A DNA stretch of 64,000 nt, from the NCBI GenBank assembly GCA_965263205.1, contig CBDHHF010000034.1, positions 310,001-374,000 on the forward strand, written 5' to 3'. Positions 44,472-54,219 of the stretch are shown in pieces. Position 1 is the stretch's first letter; the number at the start of each line of letters is the position of its first letter. The notes under the pieces were generated by a model, which was not told the DNA's origin, did no database searches, and was given only the letters and a program-made list of their open reading frames with translations. Both the position numbers and the translations under genes were made by a program. The DNA is from JBCCIM01 sp965263205. Lineage in GTDB: Bacteria > Bacteroidota > Rhodothermia > Rhodothermales > JAHQVL01.

Positions 44472-45551
44472 CTAGGCGACAGGCTCCTTCGCAGCGGTTG
44501 GCTCCAGTTTCAGTGTACGGGCTTGAAGCACCCACTCATCGCGTTCGATACGCCCTTTAAATACTTCAAGCATATCATCAACCTGGCGCACGTCGTCTCT
44601 ACTCCAGGAAGACACCTGCCAGAAGTAGAAGACACCGATGCCGTTAAGCAGGCGTTCCAGCTTTGGCCCTACGCCTGAAATCTTTTTCAGGTCATCTTTC
44701 TTCCCGAACGATGCCGACTTCATGAGCCGAGGCCCTTCTGTAGGTACAGCAATCGGCGCTGGTGCCGGCTTGTTCGCCAATTTCTCAAGACGCAACTCTA
44801 TTTCACGCAACCGCGCTTCCACCGGTGAGAGGTTCACGGGTCCTGGAATTCGTAATTGACGCAACGCTGTTTCAACGCCAGAAATCCGAGTATTCACAGG
44901 TGCCAGATCTACCGCATGTGATTTGCCATTGGAAGAGGCAAACTGGCGGAACGTAGCTTCCAGGGCGCCAATTTTCTGATTAACTGGTGTCAGGTCTACC
45001 CGCTGTGGCTGCGCCGGCGCCGGCAAATTCCGAATCAGCTGCTCCAGGCGACCAATGCGCTCATTGACTGGGGCGAGGTCAACCTCGTTGCTTCCTGCTA
45101 CCATGGACTCCAGCTTTACCAACCGATTATGGAGGGGTGCCAAATCAACTTGTGCCGGCTTTTCAGGCCGTGGCAGGCCTTTGATCAACGCTTCGATGGC
45201 GTTTACACGATCTTGTAATGGCGCAAGATTTACCGGTGTTGGTTTTGGCAGTTGCCCAAGCATTGATCCGACCTGGTCAAGCTTACCATTGACGCCCGAC
45301 AGATCTACTGCTGCTGGAGCGGGGATTGCATCAACTTTTTGCTCTACACCATCAACACGCAGTCCGAGGCTATTCAGTCCTTTCCAGAGTTTATCCCAGT
45401 TTCCTTCTCCCCGATCAAGGCGTGAAAACAGTTTTTCGTACGACGTGGTCACATCCACAAAGCGCCGGCGCGTCCACCATCTCCCCAATAAAAACCCAAG
45501 CAATGCTGCACCAAGAAAAAGAAGCGCGTATTTAGCGATTAAGTAAGTCAT
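44472..45551 (-). CDS. Membrane-anchored protein with seven repeats and a helix-hairpin-helix domain
   Basis: A 359-residue protein. One N-terminal helix (about 4-23; LIAKYALLFLGAALLGF) is followed by RWWTRRR, placing the rest in the cytoplasm by the positive-inside rule. Seven repeats of the form VDLAPVNxRIxxLE start near residues 82, 107, 135, 157, 185, 214 and 239, with helical spacers, and probably form a rod or coiled coil. The C-terminal part (286-345; DDLKKISGVGPKLERLLNGI ... GRIERDEWV) is a helix-hairpin-helix of the type fused to many bacterial membrane proteins (DUF4332-like). It is 36 bp downstream of the OmpA-family gene. Function unknown. Confidence 0.75.
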   Translation of the reverse strand: MTYLIAKYALLFLGAALLGFLLGRWWTRRRFVDVTTSYEKLFSRLDRGEGNWDKLWKGLNSLGLRVDGVEQKVDAIPAPAAVDLSGVNGKLDQVGSMLGQLPKPTPVNLAPLQDRVNAIEALIKGLPRPEKPAQVDLAPLHNRLVKLESMVAGSNEVDLAPVNERIGRLEQLIRNLPAPAQPQRVDLTPVNQKIGALEATFRQFASSNGKSHAVDLAPVNTRISGVETALRQLRIPGPVNLSPVEARLREIELRLEKLANKPAPAPIAVPTEGPRLMKSASFGKKDDLKKISGVGPKLERLLNGIGVFYFWQVSSWSRDDVRQVDDMLEVFKGRIERDEWVLQARTLKLEPTAAKEPVA

Positions 45552-45587
45552 AATAAATTCTCTTGTAAACTATTGGTGGCAGGTGGC

Positions 45588-46733
45588 CTAAAAGTCGGCC
45601 ACGCGAATTTCGATACGACGATTTTGGGCGCGGCCGATGCTCGTGCTGTTTGATGCACGGGGCTGCGTTTCCCCAAATCCTCGCGCGGTCAAGCGGCCAG
45701 GAGGCACGTTCAAATCGATCAACGCTTCCAGGACAGATTGCGCACGCTGCTGGCTCAGTCCGAGGTTCATGGCAGCGTCCCCTACGTTATCCGTGTGGCC
45801 CTCAACAATGAGTTCGCCGGGGCAGGTGGCCGCCATCTCGGCAAGTTGTGCGAGCAGGGGCCGGCTTGTAGCCTCAATGACTGCACTCCCCGTCTGAAAC
45901 CTGATTACCGACTGCTGCAACTGCGCCTGAAACGCTTCATTGCACCGATCAACTTCTTCGTCAAAAAGGAGGGTGAGCTCACCTATTTTATCTGGAAATT
46001 GTGGACTCGCAAACCCGCTGCGAATAGCATCTTCGTTTGCGCGCTGCGTACGTCCGGATGCTGAGAGTACGCCGTCGGTCCAGTTAATCCGCCCAGCGGT
46101 AACCTGTCCGAGAAAATCCCAGGCTTTATCCAATGCCCAGCTATAATCAGGTTTTGCACGCTCTCCGGTAACCCGCATGGAGTCGGTCACCTCGCCCAAC
46201 CGTGTACGAGCAGCAGCGAGAAGTGTGTTGCGCGTTTGTTCGTCAGGTACATCGCCCCTCAAAATGGTCTGCGTTGCGTTGCGGACAAAACTGAAATTGT
46301 GGTTTGCTCTGGCAACCTCATCTAGTGCCACAGCAACGCGGGTAGGACAGATGAGATCGCTTGCGATCCAGGTGTCACAGGTTGTGCCACGCGCAATACG
46401 TTCAATTTGCGCAGCATCTGTTGCGGCCCCTTGCGCTTTCACTTGTACGTGTTGCCCATCTGCAACAACATCAAGCCCGGTATACCCTGCGGTTTGGAGT
46501 ACGTCTTCCACGCCGGCTTGCGTCGCGCGCTCCATATCTGGAGCAATCCGGAAGACGCCCCACAGAAATAGCAGTAACAAACCAAGCAAAGGCAGCAAGC
46601 CGCCGGGCCACCAGCCCAGGGGCTCCTCCCGTAGTTTGTAAAACCGCTTCGTCGTGCGACTGCTCGAGGAGGACTGTCTCGTTGAAGACTCTCTCGAGGA
46701 GGACGCGCGCGTGCCTGTATAATGATGTGCCAT
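45588..46733 (-). CDS. OmpA-family peptidoglycan-binding membrane protein
   Basis: A 381-residue protein. A GGAGG lies 4 bases before the ATG at 46733 and decides the start over 46751. A Ser/Arg-rich segment precedes one helix (LLPLLGLLLLFLWGVF). Residues about 75-130 look like a BON-type fold (VEDVLQTAGYTGLDVVADGQ). The C-terminal OmpA domain is clear: VIRFQTGSAVIEATSRPLL, VEGHTDNVGDAAMNLGLSQQ, ARGFGETQP and NRRIEIRV, the diaminopimelate-binding site. It resembles the anchored OmpA domain proteins of ArfA type rather than an outer membrane barrel. First gene of an operon with the HhH protein. Confidence 0.87.
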   Translation of the reverse strand: MAHHYTGTRASSSRESSTRQSSSSSRTTKRFYKLREEPLGWWPGGLLPLLGLLLLFLWGVFRIAPDMERATQAGVEDVLQTAGYTGLDVVADGQHVQVKAQGAATDAAQIERIARGTTCDTWIASDLICPTRVAVALDEVARANHNFSFVRNATQTILRGDVPDEQTRNTLLAAARTRLGEVTDSMRVTGERAKPDYSWALDKAWDFLGQVTAGRINWTDGVLSASGRTQRANEDAIRSGFASPQFPDKIGELTLLFDEEVDRCNEAFQAQLQQSVIRFQTGSAVIEATSRPLLAQLAEMAATCPGELIVEGHTDNVGDAAMNLGLSQQRAQSVLEALIDLNVPPGRLTARGFGETQPRASNSTSIGRAQNRRIEIRVADF

Positions 46734-47146
46734 CACACCTCCGATGATCATATTTGAAAACGACCTTTGCAGACGGCTCTAATGTATTTCACATTTCAAA
46801 TGCGTCCACATTTCAAATGCTTTCACACTCGCCGTAAGATGGGCCCAAAGGGTGGATACGGACTTGTATCCGTACACATTGCAAATTGGGACAAGACAAT
46901 TTTCAAACCAATCCTTGATTTGTCGCATTTATAAACACAATACAGCTAATCTGGCTGATTTATCGTGGGGTCTTTGTCCCGCTGCTTCACAAAATGTGTA
47001 ACAAAATGCCACAAGGGATGGCCAAAAGGCGCTTTCTCGCGTGCATATTTGGAGGCATTCAGCATGCATTGGCACAAACCAAAAGGCGCTACAAGACCTG
47101 TTTGCCTTGTAGCGCCTTTTCAAAAAAAGCTTATGTAATTGACGTG
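46734..47146. other. Intergenic region, OmpA promoter and DUF1501 terminator
   Basis: About 410 bp without a gene. It includes CACATTTCAAATGC-like direct repeats (46790-46825), a small GGATAC/GTATCC hairpin (46853-46870), and the DUF1501 terminator at 47081-47120. Nothing else is recognisable. Confidence 0.6.
47081..47120 (-). terminator. Terminator of the DUF1800/DUF1501 operon
   Basis: AAAAGGCGCTACAAG (47081-47095) and its exact complement (47106-47120): a 15-bp stem with a 10-base loop and a T run on the minus-strand side. Confidence 0.92.
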
Positions 47147-48763
47147 TTATCTCAGTAGTGTCATGGTACCAACCTGTGTGCCGGCATTAGGCGTCTCCAA
47201 TCTGTAGAAGTAGCGCCCACTGGGTAGCCCATTCGACTGAAAAGGTATTTCGTGCCGGCCAGCACGAAGCACCCCATCAACCACCGTATGGACGTGTCGG
47301 CCTTGTGCATCAAAGACGCGCAACCGAACCGATTCTGAGGCCGGCAGGGTAAACGACAGGTTTGTTTGACCGATAAACGGGTTAGGATAGTTGGCATGCA
47401 GTACAAAGCCGCTGTCTGGTTGCGGCCGCTCGTTGGTTGTCGCAATGGGGCTTGCAACAAAGCCAAGACTACTATACGCCTCCCCCATTACCTGCTGGCT
47501 TGCTGAAGGGGAGAACCCAAACCAGTCTTGCAGTACGGTGGCATACACGTTTCTGAAGTTGAATTCGGTTTTCAGGTTGCCGTACATATCGAGATCTGTC
47601 AGATCCAGGCGTGAACCATAGAGACCAGCGGCAACGGTTGGGCCAAACAGAAACAGGGGCGCTGCAGAACCATGATCCGTACCACGCGACCCGTTTTCAT
47701 CTACGCGCCGGCCGAACTCGGAGAAGGTCATCGTCAGGACCCGATCTTGCCACCCGCCGTCGGTAATATCTTCCTGAAACGCAGCAACAGCTTCGGAGAG
47801 GTAGCGCAGTAGCATGGCATGCTGGTCGCGCTGTTCCGCATGTGTATCAAACCCACCCAGGCAAACGTGGTAAATCCGAGAACCCAGGTTGCCCTTGATG
47901 AGGCGAGCAACAATGGAGAGATTTCGCGCCAGGTAGTTATTGCTGGGGTAGTTGGCTGTATTGCGGCCGGCATTGGCGGCATCCTGAATCGCGCCGGCAT
48001 ACCGGAACGCATCGTTTGCTACAGAGCGAACAAATGAGATTTCTTCGCCGGCTAGCGTGGCTTGCACATTGTCCTCATCGAACACTTTTCCCGTGGCGGC
48101 AAGACGCTCAAAGGTATTCGGGTTGTTCACCGACATCCCCATGCTTCGCTCTTCGCCCTTGATCAACAAGGGTGCATCCGCGCCCAACTGGACAGCTAAC
48201 GGATATTCAAGGTTCTTAATGTCCTCGCCGGATTCTAGCTGCATCGACCGGCCAATCCAACCTGTATTCAGGTAGCTACTCGGCTCACTGGCCGACATCC
48301 AGATATCGGTAGACCGAAAGTGTGACAGGTCCTGCTCGGGATATCCCACGTTTTGCAGAATGGCCATCTGCCCTTCCTGGTACAGCGGCATAATTTGCTC
48401 AAAAGCGGGATGGAAGCCCAGCTCATTGTTGATCAACAGCGCATCTGATTTGGCAATGGATACATTAGGGCGCAGTTGATAGTATGTATCATCTTCAACA
48501 GGAATGAGCGTATTCAAGCCGTCGTTTCCGCCATTGAGCTGAATCAAGACCAGTACACGATCCGTGTTTGTATGCAGCAATTCGGGGTACAGCGAACCGC
48601 CCAAGGGCCGGACCGGAATACCACCCATCATCATGGCTCCGCCGGCTGTTGCGCCGAGGGCGCTCAGAAAATCTCTTCGCGACCAGTTCTGGTGATCAGC
48701 TACGTGCGCATCCCCATCCTGCAAACGACTTCCCGCTCTATCTTTAAATGTAGAATTTCTCAT
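47147..48763 (-). CDS. DUF1501 protein with Tat signal and T9SS sorting domain
   Basis: A 538-residue secreted protein. The ATG at 48763 is used (the frame extends to a TTG at 48772). A twin-arginine signal SRRDFLSALGA lies near residues 27-37. DUF1501 covers about 65-430: LVLIQLNGGNDGLNTLIP, LSHFRSTDIWMSA and VLTMTFSEFGRRVDENGS, a sulfatase-like alkaline phosphatase superfamily fold. The last ~85 residues (HANYPNPFIGQTNLSFTLP ... SGRYFYRLE) are a T9SS type A sorting domain, so it is exported by Tat and then T9SS. It is next to DUF1800, the standard partner. Substrate unknown. Confidence 0.9.
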   Translation of the reverse strand: MRNSTFKDRAGSRLQDGDAHVADHQNWSRRDFLSALGATAGGAMMMGGIPVRPLGGSLYPELLHTNTDRVLVLIQLNGGNDGLNTLIPVEDDTYYQLRPNVSIAKSDALLINNELGFHPAFEQIMPLYQEGQMAILQNVGYPEQDLSHFRSTDIWMSASEPSSYLNTGWIGRSMQLESGEDIKNLEYPLAVQLGADAPLLIKGEERSMGMSVNNPNTFERLAATGKVFDEDNVQATLAGEEISFVRSVANDAFRYAGAIQDAANAGRNTANYPSNNYLARNLSIVARLIKGNLGSRIYHVCLGGFDTHAEQRDQHAMLLRYLSEAVAAFQEDITDGGWQDRVLTMTFSEFGRRVDENGSRGTDHGSAAPLFLFGPTVAAGLYGSRLDLTDLDMYGNLKTEFNFRNVYATVLQDWFGFSPSASQQVMGEAYSSLGFVASPIATTNERPQPDSGFVLHANYPNPFIGQTNLSFTLPASESVRLRVFDAQGRHVHTVVDGVLRAGRHEIPFQSNGLPSGRYFYRLETPNAGTQVGTMTLLR

Positions 48764-48839
48764 GTTCGTCAAACGTTTGAATGTTGATTGGTGCGTCGCT
48801 TTGGGGGCGACGAATACCCGTTCTCCATCAAAGAATAGA

Positions 48840-50486
48840 TCAGGTTAATTGATACTCAGGAAGTTCGGTAAGGAATCGAAGGTAATCGAGTAGCGTGAAG
48901 AGCACAGCCGGGTGATGCAGGTCCCATTCATACCACGGATTGCCCTGCAGGAAAATTTTTGCCATATCCCGTACGTGTTGCGGGGCATCGAGAATCTCCT
49001 GGGGAAGCGGGTAGGTAACCAAATCACCTGCAAAATCCTGGTTCGATGCCTCAAAACCCAGTTGATCGGGCGGGACCGCCAGGAAATGAGAAGCCAGCGC
49101 TTCGGGAAGTTTGAACGCCAGCAACGGGTCGTTTTCGTCGACGAGCTTTTGTGCCAGTGGCACAAGCGTGATGTAGTTGCCCGTGAAAACGGAGATGTAC
49201 AGGTAGTGGGAGCTATCCCATCTATTGGGCAGGGTTGCTGTCGAAATCCAGTCTCTGTATCCGGGCCAACCGGCTACGTTGGGTGGTTGCAGCAGCTGTT
49301 GCCCCATATCGCGGAGCATCCAGTACATGACTTCGTGCGCGTCGTCTTTGAACCGCGCAACACCCGTTTCATGCATAAGCCCAACCATCATATCGACCGG
49401 GCTTTTTATTTTTGCACCGCGGAAGTCGCCGGCATAGAAATGCTCGCTTTTCAACAGCGCCTCCATAACGGGTGCTATTTCAAAGTCGTTTGCGAGGAAG
49501 ATGTCTGCCAGGCCCTGAACGATGTTATCGTCTGGCTCATCGTGAACAAAGGCTGCATACATTTTTGAGCACACGAAGTAGGCAATCTGCTCACTACGCT
49601 CTTCAAAAATCAAATCGATAACACGGTCGTAATCAAACGAGCCTTCAACGCCAAAAATGCTTTTCCGCAGGAAGTCGTGCAGCCCTCTATCGAAAGAAGA
49701 TTCAAACGTAAAATAGTTAACGCCCCAGCCTGTCAGGGCACGGGCAAGCTCGGTGATATCGTCCTGGGTATAGTTGGCATTTCCAAACTTGTCGAATTGG
49801 CCCATCGTGAAGAGCTCGAGCAATTCACGCGCATAGTTTTCGTTGGGCGCCCACCAATAGCTGATTTCACCATTCAGGTAATTCAGCATGGCCGGATCGA
49901 TGCCAATGTCGTACACCATCTGCTTGAAATTGCCCAGTGCGTGTGTGCGCAGCAACGTCAGATAGCGGTACATCATCGGGGCAAAAAAGTAGACGTCCAT
50001 CTCAGTCACAAAATGGTTTGACCAAAACAGCGTCATCCGTTCACGGAGCCCGCCTTCATAAAGGCTGAGAATCCATTCCTGGCTGTAGGTGAATCCCCAC
50101 TCGACATTGTTGTCGAAGTACGCCTGGTAGACAGCATCGGACGAGCCATCGGGAGGCAAGCCGGCATCTACCCAATGCGGAGGCTCAGGCATCGGACGCG
50201 CTACTGCGTCAGCAACAATCTGGCTGATGGCAGCATCTACCGTAAGGCCATCGAGTTCTTGTACACGGTCTGCTGAAGCGCCAAAACCGATGCGGCGCTG
50301 TAGGTGTTGTCCCATGCCGGTATCAAAGGCGCCGGCATAAGGCGCAAGCGTACCTGCGGACGATGATTTATCGCTGCCGCGTGAGGCCTTACGGCGTACG
50401 GACTGATTGGATGGGGCCGGCTTTTCGCCGCGTTCCTTAAAATATCGATCAAAGGACGCGGGCCATGCGCGTTTTCTTGCTCGCAT
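48840..50486 (-). CDS. DUF1800 family protein
   Basis: A 548-residue protein of the DUF1800 family: LQRRIGFGASADRVQELDG, RERMTLFWSNHFVTEMDVYF, YWWAPNENYARELLELFTMG and GWGVNYF, then LLQPPNVAGWPGYRDWIST near residue 400. The family is almost always found with DUF1501 and is usually secreted. Here no signal peptide is visible in the first 60 residues, which are basic and Ser-rich, so export is unclear. It precedes DUF1501 in the operon with a 77-bp gap. Biochemical function is unknown. Confidence 0.88.
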   Translation of the reverse strand: MRARKRAWPASFDRYFKERGEKPAPSNQSVRRKASRGSDKSSSAGTLAPYAGAFDTGMGQHLQRRIGFGASADRVQELDGLTVDAAISQIVADAVARPMPEPPHWVDAGLPPDGSSDAVYQAYFDNNVEWGFTYSQEWILSLYEGGLRERMTLFWSNHFVTEMDVYFFAPMMYRYLTLLRTHALGNFKQMVYDIGIDPAMLNYLNGEISYWWAPNENYARELLELFTMGQFDKFGNANYTQDDITELARALTGWGVNYFTFESSFDRGLHDFLRKSIFGVEGSFDYDRVIDLIFEERSEQIAYFVCSKMYAAFVHDEPDDNIVQGLADIFLANDFEIAPVMEALLKSEHFYAGDFRGAKIKSPVDMMVGLMHETGVARFKDDAHEVMYWMLRDMGQQLLQPPNVAGWPGYRDWISTATLPNRWDSSHYLYISVFTGNYITLVPLAQKLVDENDPLLAFKLPEALASHFLAVPPDQLGFEASNQDFAGDLVTYPLPQEILDAPQHVRDMAKIFLQGNPWYEWDLHHPAVLFTLLDYLRFLTELPEYQLT

Positions 50487-50827
50487 TGTCGTTTCTGCGT
50501 GTCCGAATGTTGGAAGGCGAAGATTTTAAGGCACTTGCTTATGTAAATCAAGCAAGTAGCTTAACAGGAGATACAGATCTGCGGTGCAATTGACATGCAT
50601 TTAAACGCAACAATATCAATTACTTAGCACCAGATTCTATGTGGAGATTTTGTCTTTACAGACGTAGGGTAGCGTTGTAAATATCGAACGTTAGCTGCCA
50701 AAAGTCTAATCAAATGCTGTTCCTTTTGCGATAGGGTGCTACGTTCTACCCTCCGGTATCGGCAAGATGAGCAGAATTCACAAATAGTACGCGATTTTTT
50801 GCGCGTTGCGGCCACACAGGGGCCGGC
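50487..50827. other. Intergenic gap, DUF1800 promoter region
   Basis: 341 bp between the DUF1800 start and the TonB receptor end, A/T richer than its surroundings. No gene, clear terminator hairpin or repeat family copy was seen. Confidence 0.5.
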
Positions 50828-53254
50828 TTAGTGAGTGATTTCCCACTTCAATCCGAACGAGGGCAACCGAGGCAACCAGGATTCAGCATGCGTAATGAAA
50901 GCGACATTTCCCGCGCCATCAATCTGTGGCTCATAGCGAAAAAGTCGGGTATTGCTGCGGTTGTACAGATTTTGAATCTCAACATATGCCGCTACGGTCT
51001 GCCCTCTCAATGCAAAGCGGCGTGCAACACGCAGGTCCATTTTGTGATAAGCCGGATACCGTTCCGCATTGCGGGGCCCGAAGTGAGTATCAAACAACAC
51101 GTCGCCACCTTGCCGGTACGTTACATCGAATGCAGCATCGGCGTGACGCCAGCCGGTATGGTATTGCCAGGATAAATTGATCATCAATTTTTGCGCCGGC
51201 TGGATATTAAGATCAATCAAAGCACCATGGCGCTGATCGTGATCCTTATAATAGCGCTGTTCCTCCAACACGTCATAAGCCTGTGAAAGGCTGTACCCTA
51301 TTGATCCGGTAAGAAACTGCCCTTTGGCTTTAATGAGCGAAACCTCGACACCGCGTGTGCGCGCTTCGTCAGGATTCCAAAACATCCTGTAGTTGTCGAT
51401 TTCTGGAAAGAGGGCTGCAACGTCGCCGGCTGGACTCACATACTGTGGACGTACATTGCGATAATGTTTGTCATAAAGATCCAGTTTGAACAACAGTTTG
51501 TCGCCAAAGCCATGGTCCATGCCAACGATAAGGTGGCGCGCACGCTCAGCATCGTGGTAACGCTGCTCTTCGTCTTCGACGTACAATTGCTCGATGCCTT
51601 GTGGTTGATGGAAATATCCCCAGGCACCACGCAGTACCGTCACAGCCCCAAGGCTGTATTGCAGATTCAACCGTGGGTCAACATAGAAGTCGCCACTCCA
51701 TGATACATATCCTGTCCGCAAGCCGGCCGTTGCCATAGCTGACCGGGTAAGCGATACCTGATGGCTTCCGTACAAATTGAACAACACACCGGCGGGATTG
51801 GTAGCGGCATTCCGCGTTGCGTACTGGTTTGTCACCTTCTGGGAAGCCTGGGGGGCCGCAACGTGTTGCACCAGCCGGCCACTGCTATACACATACGAAG
51901 CGCGTTGACGCTTCAAGCTCATGCCCCAGCGGGTCCGCGTTTCTGCATCGTGCTGTAATGTCCAGTCTTGCTTAATCTGAAATAAAGCAAAGCGACGTGT
52001 ATCATCCGTCTCGAAATTGATCAATTTGTCCCGCCGGACATCAACACCACGGCGTTCTCGCCACACCCGACCTCTTGACACGACGGTTTCTGAGAGCAGA
52101 CGTGGCCCCCAGACAGCCTGCCAGTTAAGCCAAACGTACCCGTTGCCGTAATGGGTCTGTACCTGGTCATTGGGGTCCGTGATATCGAGGTATTCCATCT
52201 CATCGCCCGAAAGCAAGCCCTGCAGCGACACCGTATGACGCGAATCAAACGAATGACTCACTTTGGCAAACGTATCGTAGAAATGGGGAGAGTAGCTCGG
52301 ATAGGTTTGCATCAGGTCTAGCAAGAAATCAAGGTACCCTCTTCGCGCAGAAAGCACCCATTTTGTCTTGCCATTTGCAAACGCCCCCTGGCTGAAAAAA
52401 CGGGCATTCATCAAGCTCAGGCCGACGCGTGTTTTTGCCTGCGATGCAGTTGGGTCAACAGAAGTCATCTGAAACACGCCGCTCATTTTGTCGCCCTGAT
52501 CAGCAGTATATCCGCCCGTCGACAACGTCATGCTTTCCACGATGTCAGCATCTACAATGCTTAATCCACCTCCGCCAAAATCTTGCAGATGAAATGGATC
52601 GTTCAGTTCAAGGCCGTCTAACGTGACCAGCACTTCATCATCGTCGCCGCCTCGTATCAAAAAACGCGACGAAAAGTCGTTGGCAACAATACCAGGTGTA
52701 CGGGCAACGGTACGGTAAATGTCTTCGTCGAATGTCTTGGCGCGGGCAACACGGTATGCAGGAATTTGCTGCACCCCAAGCACGGTCGCAAGTTCAGGCA
52801 CAGTTTCTTCCGGGGTGACTTCGATACCCGATAATTCGACGAGCGCCTCGTGTAAGTTCAGCGTGATTGTACCATCCGTTTGAAGGCCTGTTTTCTTCGC
52901 CTGTACCTCGATCTGCGTTTCCAGCGTAGAGAATCCAAGCATGCGTGCCTCAAGGACGTACACGCCGGCCGGAATACGCTGCATCGCAAACTGCCCATCA
53001 AGATCAGTGACGGCCCCGCGCGTGGTACCGCGAAGCTGAACATGCACGCCTACGAGCGGATCAGACGTACCAGCTTCCAGCACAATACCACGAATGCTCC
53101 CCATAGCACTTTTGCTTGCGGTCGTATGCACCGCAAGCGCTGTTGCTTGCGCAACAGGTAACACATCAGCCTGCTGTTTCTCCTGGGCAAAACCTGGCAA
53201 AATACAGGACATAGCCCAGCCGGCCATCAAAATTGATAGTAACCTGGCTTTCAT
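50828..53254 (-). CDS. TonB-dependent outer membrane receptor with carboxypeptidase-regulatory domain
   Basis: An 808-residue receptor. The ATG at 53254 opens a signal peptide (LLSILMAGWAMSCILPGFAQ); a GTG at 53272 is possible. After the signal come a carboxypeptidase-regulatory-like domain (about 50-140; GSIRGIVLEAGTSDPLVGVH, GAVTDLDGQFAMQRIPAG), a plug domain (about 150-270; TPGIVANDFSSRFLIRGGDD, LDGLELNDPFHLQDFGG), and a 22-strand type barrel to the C-terminus, which ends in alternating aromatic residues (LPSFGLKWEITH). No SusD partner is adjacent, so a polysaccharide role is not supported; the ligand is unknown. Confidence 0.92.
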   Translation of the reverse strand: MKARLLSILMAGWAMSCILPGFAQEKQQADVLPVAQATALAVHTTASKSAMGSIRGIVLEAGTSDPLVGVHVQLRGTTRGAVTDLDGQFAMQRIPAGVYVLEARMLGFSTLETQIEVQAKKTGLQTDGTITLNLHEALVELSGIEVTPEETVPELATVLGVQQIPAYRVARAKTFDEDIYRTVARTPGIVANDFSSRFLIRGGDDDEVLVTLDGLELNDPFHLQDFGGGGLSIVDADIVESMTLSTGGYTADQGDKMSGVFQMTSVDPTASQAKTRVGLSLMNARFFSQGAFANGKTKWVLSARRGYLDFLLDLMQTYPSYSPHFYDTFAKVSHSFDSRHTVSLQGLLSGDEMEYLDITDPNDQVQTHYGNGYVWLNWQAVWGPRLLSETVVSRGRVWRERRGVDVRRDKLINFETDDTRRFALFQIKQDWTLQHDAETRTRWGMSLKRQRASYVYSSGRLVQHVAAPQASQKVTNQYATRNAATNPAGVLFNLYGSHQVSLTRSAMATAGLRTGYVSWSGDFYVDPRLNLQYSLGAVTVLRGAWGYFHQPQGIEQLYVEDEEQRYHDAERARHLIVGMDHGFGDKLLFKLDLYDKHYRNVRPQYVSPAGDVAALFPEIDNYRMFWNPDEARTRGVEVSLIKAKGQFLTGSIGYSLSQAYDVLEEQRYYKDHDQRHGALIDLNIQPAQKLMINLSWQYHTGWRHADAAFDVTYRQGGDVLFDTHFGPRNAERYPAYHKMDLRVARRFALRGQTVAAYVEIQNLYNRSNTRLFRYEPQIDGAGNVAFITHAESWLPRLPSFGLKWEITH

Positions 53255-53392
53255 ACTGCACAAGGAGGGCACGCCCTGGCTGGGGGTCAGGGCGCATCTG
53301 CGGTTGGTAGGGTACGGTGGTAGCCTGGATCTGCTAATTTCAGGAGTGATCCTGGCTAAAGGGGTACAACGAAACGGTGTATTGCCGGCAAC

Positions 53393-53448
53393 ACAGTGGA
53401 AAGTTTACAGTGGAAAGTTTACAGTGGAAAGTTTACAGTGGAGCGTTT
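53393..53448. repeat. Four tandem 14-bp repeats (ACAGTGGAAAGTTT)
   Basis: Three perfect copies and a fourth with two changes, about 140 bp upstream of the TonB receptor start. Sequence composition (GAAAGTT, ACAG) resembles modules of the dispersed repeat tail. Confidence 0.95.
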
Positions 53449-54219
53449 AGCGAACGACAGCGCCTGTCAGGGCCAGGACAGCTTCACAAACGAATCGGCA
53501 GCCGGCAAATACATGGGTTTGTCTCCAATTAACTGTGCCTATCTTTTTATAAAGAGGCATTTTTTTATCCCTTGCCACAACCTTCCTTACCATCCTGCTT
53601 ACTTAAGCAGTTACCACAACACAACAATGCCGGCATTTTTCCCCTGTGGCGCACTCGAATTGGCGCATCAACCTCGCTACAACTGGCTATATGCGCTGCG
53701 TCAATACCAGGATTTTTTTTCAAGGCCCACGACGCGCAACGCATGAAAACCTGCATTATTCCGCCATTTTAGCTGATTCGCCCATCATCATGCGCCGATC
53801 AGGTACAAAACAGTGCGCCTAAGGCGCATGGATGAATGGAGCATTTGTATAATCTTCCTGCGGGGATGTGCACGTAGTTTAGACCCGTCGGCTACAATAC
53901 GATTGCCTTTTGATTGTAGCTGATAGAAACAACTCTAGGCTACAGTATGAATCGAATGCGCATCACCATACTGTTTAGTAAGCATTTACTTCCAGTTACT
54001 TGTTGATTCCGGGACCTGCCCGGTTCATCTGATGGATCGGGTAGGTCAGACGGGATGGATATACATTCCAGCTGTGGATCTATGCTGGGTATCAAAAAAG
54101 ATACTGACCACAAAAAAACCGGCATTAAAAAACTGGCTAGAATAACGGGCAACCTCGACACGACGCTATCGTTTCGACACGTTTGCCATCTTCGGTTCTG
54201 CTTATGCAGGATCTCTGCG

